Positions 45,336-52,769 of a DNA stretch of 64,000 nucleotides are shown here, one piece after another. Below the pieces are notes generated by a model. It did no database searches. It saw only the letters and a list, made by a program, of their open reading frames with translations, and was not told the origin of the DNA. This DNA comes from Roseivivax sp. GX 12232. GTDB lineage: Bacteria; Pseudomonadota; Alphaproteobacteria; Rhodobacterales; Rhodobacteraceae. How positions within the stretch are numbered: the stretch's first letter is position 1; the number at the start of each line of letters is the position of its first letter. The stretch is from contig NZ_JAJSEC010000003.1 in NCBI RefSeq assembly GCF_021272185.1, positions 62,001 to 126,000 on the forward strand, written 5' to 3'. Position numbers and translations under genes: made by a program.

Positions 45336-46418
45336 ATGGTTAACTACGGCATCATCGGCGCCGGCATGATGGGGCAGGAGCACATCCGCAACATCCAGCT
45401 TCTGGGCGGGGCGCGGGTCGACGCGATCTTCGAGCCGGACGCCGAGATGCGCGGCCGGGCCGGGGCGCTGGCGCCCGATGCGGCGCTCGTCGGCAGCATC
45501 CCCGAGATGCTGCGCCGGAACACGCTCGACTGCCTGCTGATCGCCTCGCCGAACAACCTGCATGTGTCGCAGATGGAGGAGGTCGCCGCGATCCGCCCGC
45601 TGCCGATGATCGTGGAGAAGCCGCTTTACACCAGCGAGGCCGAGGCCGCCCGCGTCGAGGTGCTGGCCCGCGACTATCCCGCGCCGATCTGGGTGGCGAT
45701 GGAATACCGTTACATGCCGCCCATCGCGATGATGCTCGAGCGCGCCGAGGCCGAGACCGGCGGGCTGAAGATGCTGACCATCCGCGAGCACCGTTTTCCC
45801 TTCCTCGACAAGGTGCAGGCCTGGAACCGCTTCAACGCCACCTCGGGCGGCACGTTGGTCGAGAAATGCTGCCATTTCTTCGATCTCATGCGGCTGGCGA
45901 CCGGGGCCGAGCCGGTGCGGGTCATGGCCTCGGGTGGCCAGTCGGTGAACCACCGCGAGGAAAGCTACGACGGCCGCGCCCCCGACATCTGGGACAACGC
46001 CTATACGATCGTGGATTTCGACAACGGCGCGCGGGCGATGCTCGAGCTTTGCATGTTCGCCGAGGGCTCGAAGTATCAGGAGCACCTGAGCGCCGTCGGC
46101 CCGCGCGGCAAGATCGAGGCGCTGGTGCCGGGACCGACGCGTTTCTGGCCCGAGCATCTGGGCCCCGCGCCGGTGCCGCAGGTGGTGCTGAGCCCGCGCA
46201 ACCCCTCGGGCGAGCAGGTGCTCGACGTGCCGGTGGACCCGGCGCTGCTGGATGCCGGGGATCACAACGGCTCGACCTTCTACCAGCACCGCCGCTTCCT
46301 CGAGGTGATCCGCTCGGGCGGGCCGGTCGAGGTCTCGCTGAGCGACGGCGCCAAGGCGGTGCGCATGGGGCTGGCCGCGCAGCGCTCGGCCGAGACCGGC
46401 GCGGCGGTCGCGCTTTAG
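45336..46418 (+). CDS. Gfo/Idh/MocA family NAD(P)-binding protein (candidate NAD-dependent sulfoquinovosidase)
   Basis: A 360-residue Gfo/Idh/MocA protein: dinucleotide motif GIIGAGMMGQEH at the N-terminus, IVEKPLYT (EKP motif), EYRYMPPIAMML and a C-terminal substrate domain (VEKCCHFFDLMRLATG, where the His of the CHFFD motif is catalytic in many relatives). Most members are sugar or inositol dehydrogenases. A related NAD-dependent glycosidase family (CAZy GH188, as I recall) cleaves sulfoquinovosides, and this operon lacks a GH31-type sulfoquinovosidase, so that role is worth testing. It is 18 bp after gntR. The TTG six bases upstream is an alternative start. Confidence 0.85.
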   Translation: MVNYGIIGAGMMGQEHIRNIQLLGGARVDAIFEPDAEMRGRAGALAPDAALVGSIPEMLRRNTLDCLLIASPNNLHVSQMEEVAAIRPLPMIVEKPLYTSEAEAARVEVLARDYPAPIWVAMEYRYMPPIAMMLERAEAETGGLKMLTIREHRFPFLDKVQAWNRFNATSGGTLVEKCCHFFDLMRLATGAEPVRVMASGGQSVNHREESYDGRAPDIWDNAYTIVDFDNGARAMLELCMFAEGSKYQEHLSAVGPRGKIEALVPGPTRFWPEHLGPAPVPQVVLSPRNPSGEQVLDVPVDPALLDAGDHNGSTFYQHRRFLEVIRSGGPVEVSLSDGAKAVRMGLAAQRSAETGAAVAL

Positions 46419-46620
46419 CGGCCCGGGGTGCGGCCTCGGGTCGCCGGTTATCGCCTAACACACAAGAGGCATGGTCAAATTCCCGGGCTGCGCTAGAGTT
46501 TCCGCCGTGGGAACCGAAGGAGGAGACCCAGACCGCAAGGTCGGCCCGGCCCGGCACAAGGGCGCGTCCGACCCGACCGGCTGGATTTCCGTGTCGCATC
46601 AGTCTGAGGAAAGAGAGATC

Positions 46621-47055
46621 ATGTTCAACAAACTTCTCGCCGCGAGTGTCCTTGCCATGCTGCCCGCCGGGATGGCCTGGGCCGAAAGCCACGAATCCGG
46701 CGAAGGCATGGAGATCACCGGCGATCCCGAGGCCGGCGAGCGCGTCTACCGCAAGTGCATGGCCTGCCACATGGTGGGCGAGGACGCGCAGAACCGCGTC
46801 GGCCCGCAGCAGAACGGCGTGGTCGGCCGCGATGTCGCCGCGGTCGAGGGCTTCAACTACTCCGACGCGTTGATGGAGAAGGGCGAAGAGGGCGTGGTCT
46901 GGACCCCCGAGAACCTCGACGCCTTCCTCGAGAACCCGCGCGAATGGGCGCCGGGCACGAAGATGTCCTTCGCCGGTCTGCGCAAGGAGGAAGAGCGCGC
47001 GGATGTGATCGCCTACCTCGCGACGTATAACGCGGACGGCACCCGGGCGGAGTGA
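46621..47055 (+). CDS. Class I c-type cytochrome (cytochrome c2/c550-like)
   Basis: A 144-residue periplasmic monohaem cytochrome c with signal peptide (LLAASVLAMLPAGMAWA), haem site CMACH (Cys46, Cys49, His50) and axial Met115 in PGTKMSFAG. The GPQQNGVVGR and FLENPREWAPGTKM segments are those of cytochrome c2-like electron carriers. AGGAAAGAGAG precedes the ATG. It is monocistronic and ends with a strong terminator. It may carry electrons between the bc1 complex and oxidases or periplasmic dehydrogenases. Confidence 0.93.
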   Translation: MFNKLLAASVLAMLPAGMAWAESHESGEGMEITGDPEAGERVYRKCMACHMVGEDAQNRVGPQQNGVVGRDVAAVEGFNYSDALMEKGEEGVVWTPENLDAFLENPREWAPGTKMSFAGLRKEEERADVIAYLATYNADGTRAE

Positions 47056-47149
47056 GCCGGGGGCGGGCGTGGGTGTCGCCGCTGGTGACGCGCCGCGCCG
47101 CGCAAGGTCACCGACGTCGCGCAGCCCTGCGCGCCTAGGCTGAGATAAG

Positions 47150-47183
47150 AACGCCCGGTGGACCTCCGCCGGGCGTTTTTCTT
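47150..47183 (+). terminator. Rho-independent terminator after the cytochrome c gene
   Basis: A 9-bp stem (AACGCCCGG with CCGGGCGTT), 10-nt loop and TTTCTTT tail, 95 bp after the stop codon. Confidence 0.85.
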
Positions 47184-47260
47184 TGTTGTCTAGGCGGAGC
47201 GGGGCCTGTCGTCGGCGCGGAGTGGGGCCACGGGTTGCCTGCCCATAGCTGGGGCTCGAG

Positions 47261-47305
47261 CCTTCACCGCCTTCACCGCCTTCACCGCCTTCGCCAACTT
47301 CACCA
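47261..47305. repeat. Nonamer tandem repeat (CCTTCACCG)
   Basis: Three perfect copies of CCTTCACCG followed by two imperfect ones. Scattered CCTTCACC remnants continue to about 47392. A slippage-type microsatellite in non-coding DNA. Confidence 0.8.
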
Positions 47306-47413
47306 CACACGCAGCCTTCACCATCATCGACACCCGCACCGCCCGGGCCGCCTTTAGCACCTTCACTCCCCACACCGCCTTCACCGCTTGGCACAAACGG
47401 AGACGCCCCTCCT

Positions 47414-47582
47414 CTTGCGCCCGAATAGCACCGAAGGTGCCGGGCGCGCGCCGGACCGGCCCCTTGGGCCGGCGCTCCTTGGGATGGCGTGCTTAGATCG
47501 TCGCTAGCCCTGACCTTGCATGGATAAAGCGCGCCGCTCGACTGTCAGCAGCGCCGGCCCCCGGTCCGGCGCGCGCCCTCTG
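47414..47582 (+). repeat. 169-bp structured intergenic repeat, copy B
   Basis: Gap-free alignment with copy A (start 9129). The first ~60 bp, including GCACC-GAA-GGTGC, the 18-bp left arm and the CCGGCC hairpin, are identical to copy A; the middle differs strongly. The right arm is a perfect complement. GGCGTGCTT and AAGCGCGCC inside the loop can also pair (one T-G wobble). Located between convergent genes, cytochrome c and ynjD-like. Confidence 0.85.
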
Positions 47583-47695
47583 TTGCGAGGGGTGAGAGGG
47601 GCGCGAGGCGAGACGCACCCTCTGTTGCGAGAGCGGAGAGAGGCGAGACACACCCTGTGTGGCAAGGGGTGAAAGGGGCGTGGAGTGAGACGCGG
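47576..47695. repeat. Three imperfect ~40-bp tandem repeats
   Basis: Units at 47576-47617, 47618-47652 and 47653-47695 each start CCCTSTGTKGC and end GAGTGAGACGC or similar (core GCGAGACGCA). They begin within the right end of the 169-bp element, suggesting local duplication next to it. Confidence 0.6.
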
Positions 47696-47922
47696 CCTCT
47701 ATTTCGACCGGTGCTCGGGGCGGCTAGGTCTGCGGATCGGCTCACAGCCAGGTCAAAGCGCAGCGTGAGGGGGCTGCTCACGTTCTCGGAGGGAGGCGGC
47801 AACTAGGACGTCGGAAAGAGGCGCCACCCAGGCCGGTGCGCCATCTCGGCACGAATGGGACCGCGCGCCGCTCCACAGACAGCGCCCCGCACCATCCAGC
47901 CCCACGCCAACCGGCCCAAACC

Positions 47923-48573
47923 TCACCCCCCAGACCCCCCAGACCCCAGGTCCACCACCCGGCCGCCGGCGGCCTCGGCGTCCTCGGGGTCGTGGGTCAC
48001 CATCAGCACCGGCAGCGCCCGGGCGCGGGCGTGCTCGAAGACCAGCCGGCGCATCTGCGCGCGCAGGCCCTGGTCGAGGCCGGAGAACGCCTCGTCGAGC
48101 AGCAGCGCCCGGGGATCGGACAGCAGCATCCGCATCAGCGCCACCCGCGCCTTCTGCCCACCCGAGAGCGTCGCGGGATCGCGCGGCCCGAAGCCCTCGA
48201 GGCCGATCTCGCAGAGGCCCTCCTCGATCCGGGCGCGGCGCGCGGCGCGGCTGCCGCCGGGGGCCAGCCCGAAGGCGAGGTTCTGCGCCACCGAGAGATG
48301 CGGGAACAGCAGGTCGTCCTGGAACAGGATCCCGATCCGCCGCGCCTCGGCGGGTTTCGCGGTGATCTCCTCGCCGTCGAGCAGCACCCGGCCCTCGAAG
48401 TGGAAGACCGGCGCCAGCGAGCCGGTGATCAGCGACAGGATGGTCGACTTGCCGACCCCCGAGGGGCCCATGACGCTCAGCACCTCGCCGGGGCGCACCG
48501 CGGCGTCGAGCGACACCAGCGGCGCGCCGCCCTGGCAGATCACCACCTCTTCGAGCCTCAGCCCCTCAGCCAT
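47923..48573 (-). CDS. ABC transporter ATP-binding protein (YnjD-like)
   Basis: A 216-residue ABC ATPase with Walker A MGPSGVGKST, Q-loop FQDDLLFP, signature LSGGQKARVAL, Walker B ALLLDEAFSGLD and switch His (MVTHDPED). It is the last of a ynjB-ynjC-ynjD-like set. It overlaps the permease gene by 8 bp. Energises uptake of an unknown solute; ThiQ-like similarity is family-wide and does not prove thiamine transport. Confidence 0.9.
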   Translation of the reverse strand: MAEGLRLEEVVICQGGAPLVSLDAAVRPGEVLSVMGPSGVGKSTILSLITGSLAPVFHFEGRVLLDGEEITAKPAEARRIGILFQDDLLFPHLSVAQNLAFGLAPGGSRAARRARIEEGLCEIGLEGFGPRDPATLSGGQKARVALMRMLLSDPRALLLDEAFSGLDQGLRAQMRRLVFEHARARALPVLMVTHDPEDAEAAGGRVVDLGSGGSGG

Positions 48574-50275
48574 GCAGCCCCCTGCGGTTGCGGTAGATCA
48601 GCGCCGGCAGCATCAGCGCGGCGGCGAAGGGCACCATGACCGCCAGCGTCTGGGCGACGCCATAGACCCCGATCGCCCGCCGGTCGCCGCCCGAGGCCAG
48701 CGCCACGGCCTCGGTTGTGAGCGTCGGCACCCGCCCGCCGCCGACCAGCAGCGTCGGCAGGTATTGCCCGACGCTGACCGCCACGCCCACCGCCGCGGCG
48801 GTCAGGAGCGGGCGGATCAGCATCGGCAGACGGACGCGCAGGAGCACCCGCAGCGGCCCCGCGCCGAGCGCCCGCGCCACGGTGCCCGCGCGGCCGTCCC
48901 AGGCGCGCCAGGGATCGCCGAGCGAGAGGAAGACGTAAGGCAGGACGAAGACCAGGTGGCCCAGGATCACCGGCCCCGGCCCGGCCCCGAAACCCAGCAC
49001 CAGAAGCAGCGTCTGCAGCCCCGGCAGGAAGGCGATCTGCGGCACCAGGAGCGGCAGGTAGATGAGCCAGAGCCCGGCCTGGCTCAGCGCCCGCCCACGG
49101 CGGTATTCGGCCTCGAGGCAGCCCACCACCAGTGCCAGCGCCAGGCCGACCGAGGCCAGCGCCACCAGCGCGGTGAGCCCCGTCGCCTCCCAGGCGCCCG
49201 GGCCATGGCGCATCCAGTTCTGCGCGGTGAAACCCCGGGGCAGCGGTTCGGGAAAGCTCCAGAAGCCCGCGAGCGACCAGACCGCGAGCCCCGCGAGCCC
49301 GGCCAGGATCACCGCCGCCGAGAAGCCGCCCGAGACCACGCCGAGGGGGCGCAGCACCCGGTCGGCAAGCCGCGCGCGGGCGCCGCGCTCGATCCAGGCG
49401 AGCCCGAGCCGGGCCACCAGCGCCTCGCCCAGCCGCCAGAGCGCGAGCGCGCCGAGGACCAGCGCCAGCTGCAAAAGCGCCGCCGCCGAGGCCACCAGCC
49501 GCATCGAGAGGTCCGGGTCGCTCATCCAGCGCACCACCTGCACCGACAGCGGCGGCGGCGTCGAAGGCCCGAGGATCAGCGCCACGTCGACGACGCTCAT
49601 GGAATAGGCAAGCACCACGTAGACCGGCAGCCGGATCTGCGCGTAGATGCCCGGGAAGACCGCCTTCAGCCAGCCCGCGACTCGCCCGTAGCCCGCCGCC
49701 TGGGCCACCCGCAGCCGCCGCCGCGCGTCGGTCTGGCCAAGCGCCGCCAGGGCCATCAGCAGCAGGAAGGGCATCTCCTTGGCGACCAGCCCCATGGTCA
49801 GCGCGATGCCCCAGGGGTCCTGCACGATCAGAAGGTCGGGCGGCCGCTCCCAGCCCGTGGCCCAGGGCGAGAGCGCCCGGGCGATCCAGCCCGAAGGCGC
49901 GATCAGGAAGGCCAACCCGAAGGCCATGGCCGCATGCGGCACCGACAGGAGCGGCGACAGGAGGCGTTCAAGCGCGCGGAAGGCGCGGGTGCCCGACCAG
50001 CCGGCGAAGAGAAGCGCCACGCCCCCCAGCGCCAGAAGCGTCGCCGCAAGCCCGGTGGTCACCGAAAGGCGCATCGCGGGCCAGAGCCCGGGCCAGTCGG
50101 CCAGGTCGCGGAAGGGATCGAGCGAGACCGCGTCGAGCCCCGCCGCCGGCAGGTAGCCGAAGGCCGGCAGGAGCGTGCCCGCCAGCCCCGCCGCCACCGG
50201 GCCCAGCATGACCAAGACGGTCAGGACCGGCGCGGCGGCGAACGGCCCCGCTCCGCTGATCGTCCGGCGGCTCAT
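48566..50275 (-). CDS. ABC transporter permease, fused two-domain (YnjC-like)
   Basis: A 569-residue permease with about twelve membrane segments in two homologous binding-protein-dependent halves, as in ThiP and YnjC. EAA-type cytoplasmic loops appear as AAGYGRVAGWLKAVFPGIYA and ARALGAGPLRVLLRVRLPM. It follows the binding-protein gene by 4 bp and overlaps the ATPase gene. Confidence 0.88.
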   Translation of the reverse strand: MSRRTISGAGPFAAAPVLTVLVMLGPVAAGLAGTLLPAFGYLPAAGLDAVSLDPFRDLADWPGLWPAMRLSVTTGLAATLLALGGVALLFAGWSGTRAFRALERLLSPLLSVPHAAMAFGLAFLIAPSGWIARALSPWATGWERPPDLLIVQDPWGIALTMGLVAKEMPFLLLMALAALGQTDARRRLRVAQAAGYGRVAGWLKAVFPGIYAQIRLPVYVVLAYSMSVVDVALILGPSTPPPLSVQVVRWMSDPDLSMRLVASAAALLQLALVLGALALWRLGEALVARLGLAWIERGARARLADRVLRPLGVVSGGFSAAVILAGLAGLAVWSLAGFWSFPEPLPRGFTAQNWMRHGPGAWEATGLTALVALASVGLALALVVGCLEAEYRRGRALSQAGLWLIYLPLLVPQIAFLPGLQTLLLVLGFGAGPGPVILGHLVFVLPYVFLSLGDPWRAWDGRAGTVARALGAGPLRVLLRVRLPMLIRPLLTAAAVGVAVSVGQYLPTLLVGGGRVPTLTTEAVALASGGDRRAIGVYGVAQTLAVMVPFAAALMLPALIYRNRRGLHG

Positions 50276-50279
50276 GCGG

Positions 50280-51503
50280 TTACTGGACGACGCCGTAGCG
50301 TTCGATCCATTCCTCGGTGACGCGGGTCATCCAGCTCGGATGCGGCTCGGGCTGGACCCGGCCCAGTTCGGCGGGCGAGAGCGTGGCGACGCCCAGCTCC
50401 AGCGCGTCGAAGGCGGCGCGTTGTTCGTCAGAGAGCGCCTGCATGTCCAGCACGGTGTTGTAGCCCAGCACCTCGGGGTCCTGCGCCCGGACCTGCGCCT
50501 CGGGCGACATCAGGTAGTTGGCCACCACCATGGCGCCGGCCTTGGAGCCCGAGTTGTAGGGGATCGCCACGAAGGAGGCATTGCCCAGCGTGCCGTCCTC
50601 GAGGACGAAGGTGCGGATCGTCTCGGGCAGCTTGAACTGCGCGATGTTGCGCGAGGCCTCGTTGGGATTGAAAGAGATCGCCAGGTCGATCTCGTCATCG
50701 GCCAGAAGCTGGATCTGCGCCGGCCCCGAGGCCGGATAGGCCCGGCCCTGGCGCCAGAGGTTCGGCGTCAGCGCGTCGAGGTAGTCCCAGAGCGGCGCGG
50801 TGACCGCCTGGAAGTCGGCCTCATCGACCGGGGCGCCCAGCACCGCGTTGTCGTCGACCAGCTCGATCAGCGTCTGCTTGAGGAAGGTGGCGCCCAGGAA
50901 GTCGGGCGGCTGCGGATAGGTGAAACGGCCCGGGTTGTTCGCCGCCCAGTCGCGGATCGCCTCGGCCGAGGGCAGGGGGCCCTCGATATCGGCGGTGTCA
51001 TACATGAAGACCACCTGCGCCATGGCCCAGGGCGCCTCGAGCCCCTCGGTCGGCACGGTGAAATCGGTCTGCACGGTCTTGCCGTCGACATCGACGTATT
51101 GCCAGTTCGGCAGGTCCTCGGCGAAGGGGCCGAAGAGGATGCCGGCATCCTTCATGGCGGCGAAATTCGGCCCGTTGATCCAGATCAGGTCGACCGCGCC
51201 GTCCGCGTCCTCGCCGGCCTGTTTCTCGGAGAGGACGCGGGTGACCGCGTCGCCGGTGTCCGAGAGCTTGACGTGTTCGAGGGTGACGCCGTGTTCGGCC
51301 ATGACCCGGTCGCCGACCCAGGAGATGAAGTCATTGGTCGCGGTGTCCCCGCCCCAGGCGTGCCAGTAAACCGTCTGGCCCTCGGCGGCCTCGGTGACCT
51401 GGGCCCAGTCGGCGGGATCGGGAGCTTGGGCCAGGGCCAGGGGCGCGGGCAGGGCGAGCGACGCCGCGAGGGCAAGCGTCCGGGCGGTCTGGAACGGGGT
51501 CAT
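50280..51503 (-). CDS. ABC transporter substrate-binding protein (YnjB-like)
   Basis: A 407-residue periplasmic protein with signal peptide (TLALAASLALPAPLALAQAP). Features of the YnjB family include VYWHAWGGDTATNDFISWVG, VDLIWINGPNFAAMK and DLAISFNPNEASRNI. The family is iron/thiamine-binding-like and recognises an unidentified ligand. The start overlaps the CDP-alcohol transferase stop (ATGA). Confidence 0.9.
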   Translation of the reverse strand: MTPFQTARTLALAASLALPAPLALAQAPDPADWAQVTEAAEGQTVYWHAWGGDTATNDFISWVGDRVMAEHGVTLEHVKLSDTGDAVTRVLSEKQAGEDADGAVDLIWINGPNFAAMKDAGILFGPFAEDLPNWQYVDVDGKTVQTDFTVPTEGLEAPWAMAQVVFMYDTADIEGPLPSAEAIRDWAANNPGRFTYPQPPDFLGATFLKQTLIELVDDNAVLGAPVDEADFQAVTAPLWDYLDALTPNLWRQGRAYPASGPAQIQLLADDEIDLAISFNPNEASRNIAQFKLPETIRTFVLEDGTLGNASFVAIPYNSGSKAGAMVVANYLMSPEAQVRAQDPEVLGYNTVLDMQALSDEQRAAFDALELGVATLSPAELGRVQPEPHPSWMTRVTEEWIERYGVVQ

Positions 51504-52123
51504 TGTCTCTCCTTGGGGTCGGTGAACACACCGGAGGCGGCCCAGAGCCTGAGCCCGCCGGTCAGATAACAGAGCGCCCCGAAGATCCAGGCGAGCGCCG
51601 GGAACTGGGACGGCAGAAGGCAGAGTAGCACGAAGAAGCCGATGGTCTCGGTGCCTTCGAGGATGCCGTTGGAGAAGTAGAGCGACTTGGAGCCCTGGGC
51701 CTCGGTGGTCAGCCCGCGCTTGGCCGCGAGGATCGCGTAGCCCAGGAAGCTCGCGCCGTTGAAATAGAAGGCGGCGAGCAGGAAGGCGCCCGCCAGGCCG
51801 TTCCGCGCGGGATCGAGCAGCACGAAGGCCAGCGGCACCGCGCCGTAGAAGAGGAAGTCGCAGGTGATGTCGAGATAGCCGCCGTAGTCGGTCTTGCGGC
51901 TGGCCCGCGCGATGGCCCCGTCGAGCCCGTCGGCAAGCCGCGAGACGAGGAGCGGCAGGAGCGCCCAGGTTACCGCGCCGACCGCGATCATCGCGGCGGA
52001 TGCGAGGCCGAGCGCCAGGCCCGCCAGCGTGACGGTATTGGCCCCGATCCCCATATCCGCCAGCCGCCGCCCGGCCGCGTTGAGCGGCGGGTCGATCAGC
52101 GGCCTGAGACGGGCATCGAGCAT
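51500..52123 (-). CDS. CDP-alcohol phosphatidyltransferase family protein (YnjF-like)
   Basis: A 207-residue integral membrane enzyme with about six hydrophobic helices and the CDP-alcohol motif DGAIARASRKTDYGGYLDIT (the second Asp follows shortly). The gap between AR and the Gly is seven residues, one shorter than the textbook motif. It would join a CDP-linked lipid to an alcohol. GGAAGG precedes the ATG; the upstream TTG is not needed. It leads the YnjB-C-D transporter genes, as ynjF stands beside them in E. coli. Confidence 0.88.
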   Translation of the reverse strand: MLDARLRPLIDPPLNAAGRRLADMGIGANTVTLAGLALGLASAAMIAVGAVTWALLPLLVSRLADGLDGAIARASRKTDYGGYLDITCDFLFYGAVPLAFVLLDPARNGLAGAFLLAAFYFNGASFLGYAILAAKRGLTTEAQGSKSLYFSNGILEGTETIGFFVLLCLLPSQFPALAWIFGALCYLTGGLRLWAASGVFTDPKERQ

Positions 52124-52304
52124 GGGCGGCAACCTTCCAGCGTTGGATGCGGCCAATCAATGCACCCGGGCGCCGGACCCGTCCATCGGTTCAACGGGAA
52201 CGTGATGGGTCGTAATGCGGGGGGAGTTGGGGGTGGGAGGATGGCTTGCCGCCTACCGGCACCGTTGACCTGCACATCTCAGCACTGAAGGTGACGCCGC
52301 GCCT

Positions 52305-52473
52305 CTTGCGCCCGAACAGCACCGAAGGTGCCGGGCGCGCGCCGGACCGGCCCGATGGGCCGGCGCTCTTGTGGGCGAAGCGCTTAGATCATCGCTAGCC
52401 CTGACCTTGTTGGGATAAAGCGCTTCGCTCAGCCGTCGGCAGCGCCGGCCCCCGGTCCGCCGCGCGCCCTCTG
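52305..52473 (+). repeat. 169-bp structured intergenic repeat, copy C
   Basis: Aligns without gaps to copies A, B and D. The inner hairpin is CCGGCCC-GAT-GGGCCGG here. GCGAAGCGCTTA and TAAAGCGCTTCGC in the loop region pair over about 11 bp, the best internal stem of any copy. The right arm has one mismatch (CCGGTCCGCC). About 50 bp upstream of it (TGCACATCTCAGC...) is also shared with copy D. Confidence 0.85.
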
Positions 52474-52599
52474 TTGCGCGGAAGGGGACCGGGGTGTTGT
52501 GGAGATGGGGAGGCCAGGCTTCACCGCGTCACGGCCTCGCCCTTCCTCCAATGCACCGCCGTCCTGCACATTTCAGCCCAGGAGGCGACGCCGCACCCC

Positions 52600-52768
52600 C
52601 TTGCGCCCGAATAGCATCGAAGATGCCGGGCGCGCGCCGGACCGGCCCCTTGGGCCGGCGCTCCTTGGTATGGCGTGCCTAGCTCACAGTGAGCCCTGAC
52701 CTTGCCGGGATAAAGCACCTAGCCCAGAGGTCAGCAGCGCCGGCCCCCGGTCCGCCGCGCGCCCTTAC
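52600..52768 (+). repeat. 169-bp structured intergenic repeat, copy D
   Basis: The first hairpin is GCATC-GAA-GATGC instead of GCACC-GAA-GGTGC: both sides of one base pair changed together. GCTCAC-A-GTGAGC forms an extra perfect hairpin in the middle. The right arm has the same mismatch as copy C. It ends two bases before pqiC, which is transcribed towards it. Confidence 0.85.
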
Positions 52769-52769
52769 C

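Larger units (their letters stand above)
47056..47922. other. Long gene-free region rich in repeats
   Basis: No convincing gene is seen in this 867-bp convergent interval. It holds the cytochrome terminator, a nonamer array (47261-47305), the 169-bp element copy B, and three imperfect ~40-bp tandem units. Short open frames on both strands here are translated repeats (for instance VKAVKAVKA) and are not supported as genes. Confidence 0.75.
52124..52769. other. Gene-free region with two copies of the 169-bp element
   Basis: A 646-bp interval upstream of the ynjF-like gene and downstream of pqiC. Copies C and D of the structured repeat occupy most of it. The only other feature is a weak GTTC/GAAC inverted repeat (52189-52201) near the ynjF-like promoter, too weak to call. 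Confidence 0.7.

Noticed and set aside
45922-47394. A 490-codon minus-strand frame spanning the Gfo and cytochrome c genes
   Set aside because: It runs antisense to two confident genes and through a microsatellite; its Gly-Glu repeats are translated nonamers.
47545-47802. An 85-codon minus-strand frame with repeated SPLxxLATEGA blocks
   Set aside because: The repeated peptide is a translation of the ~40-bp DNA repeats and has no ribosome site.
52124-52304. TPP riboswitch before the YnjF/YnjB-like genes
   Set aside because: The thiamine-transporter resemblance suggested one, but no thi-box consensus is visible on either strand.
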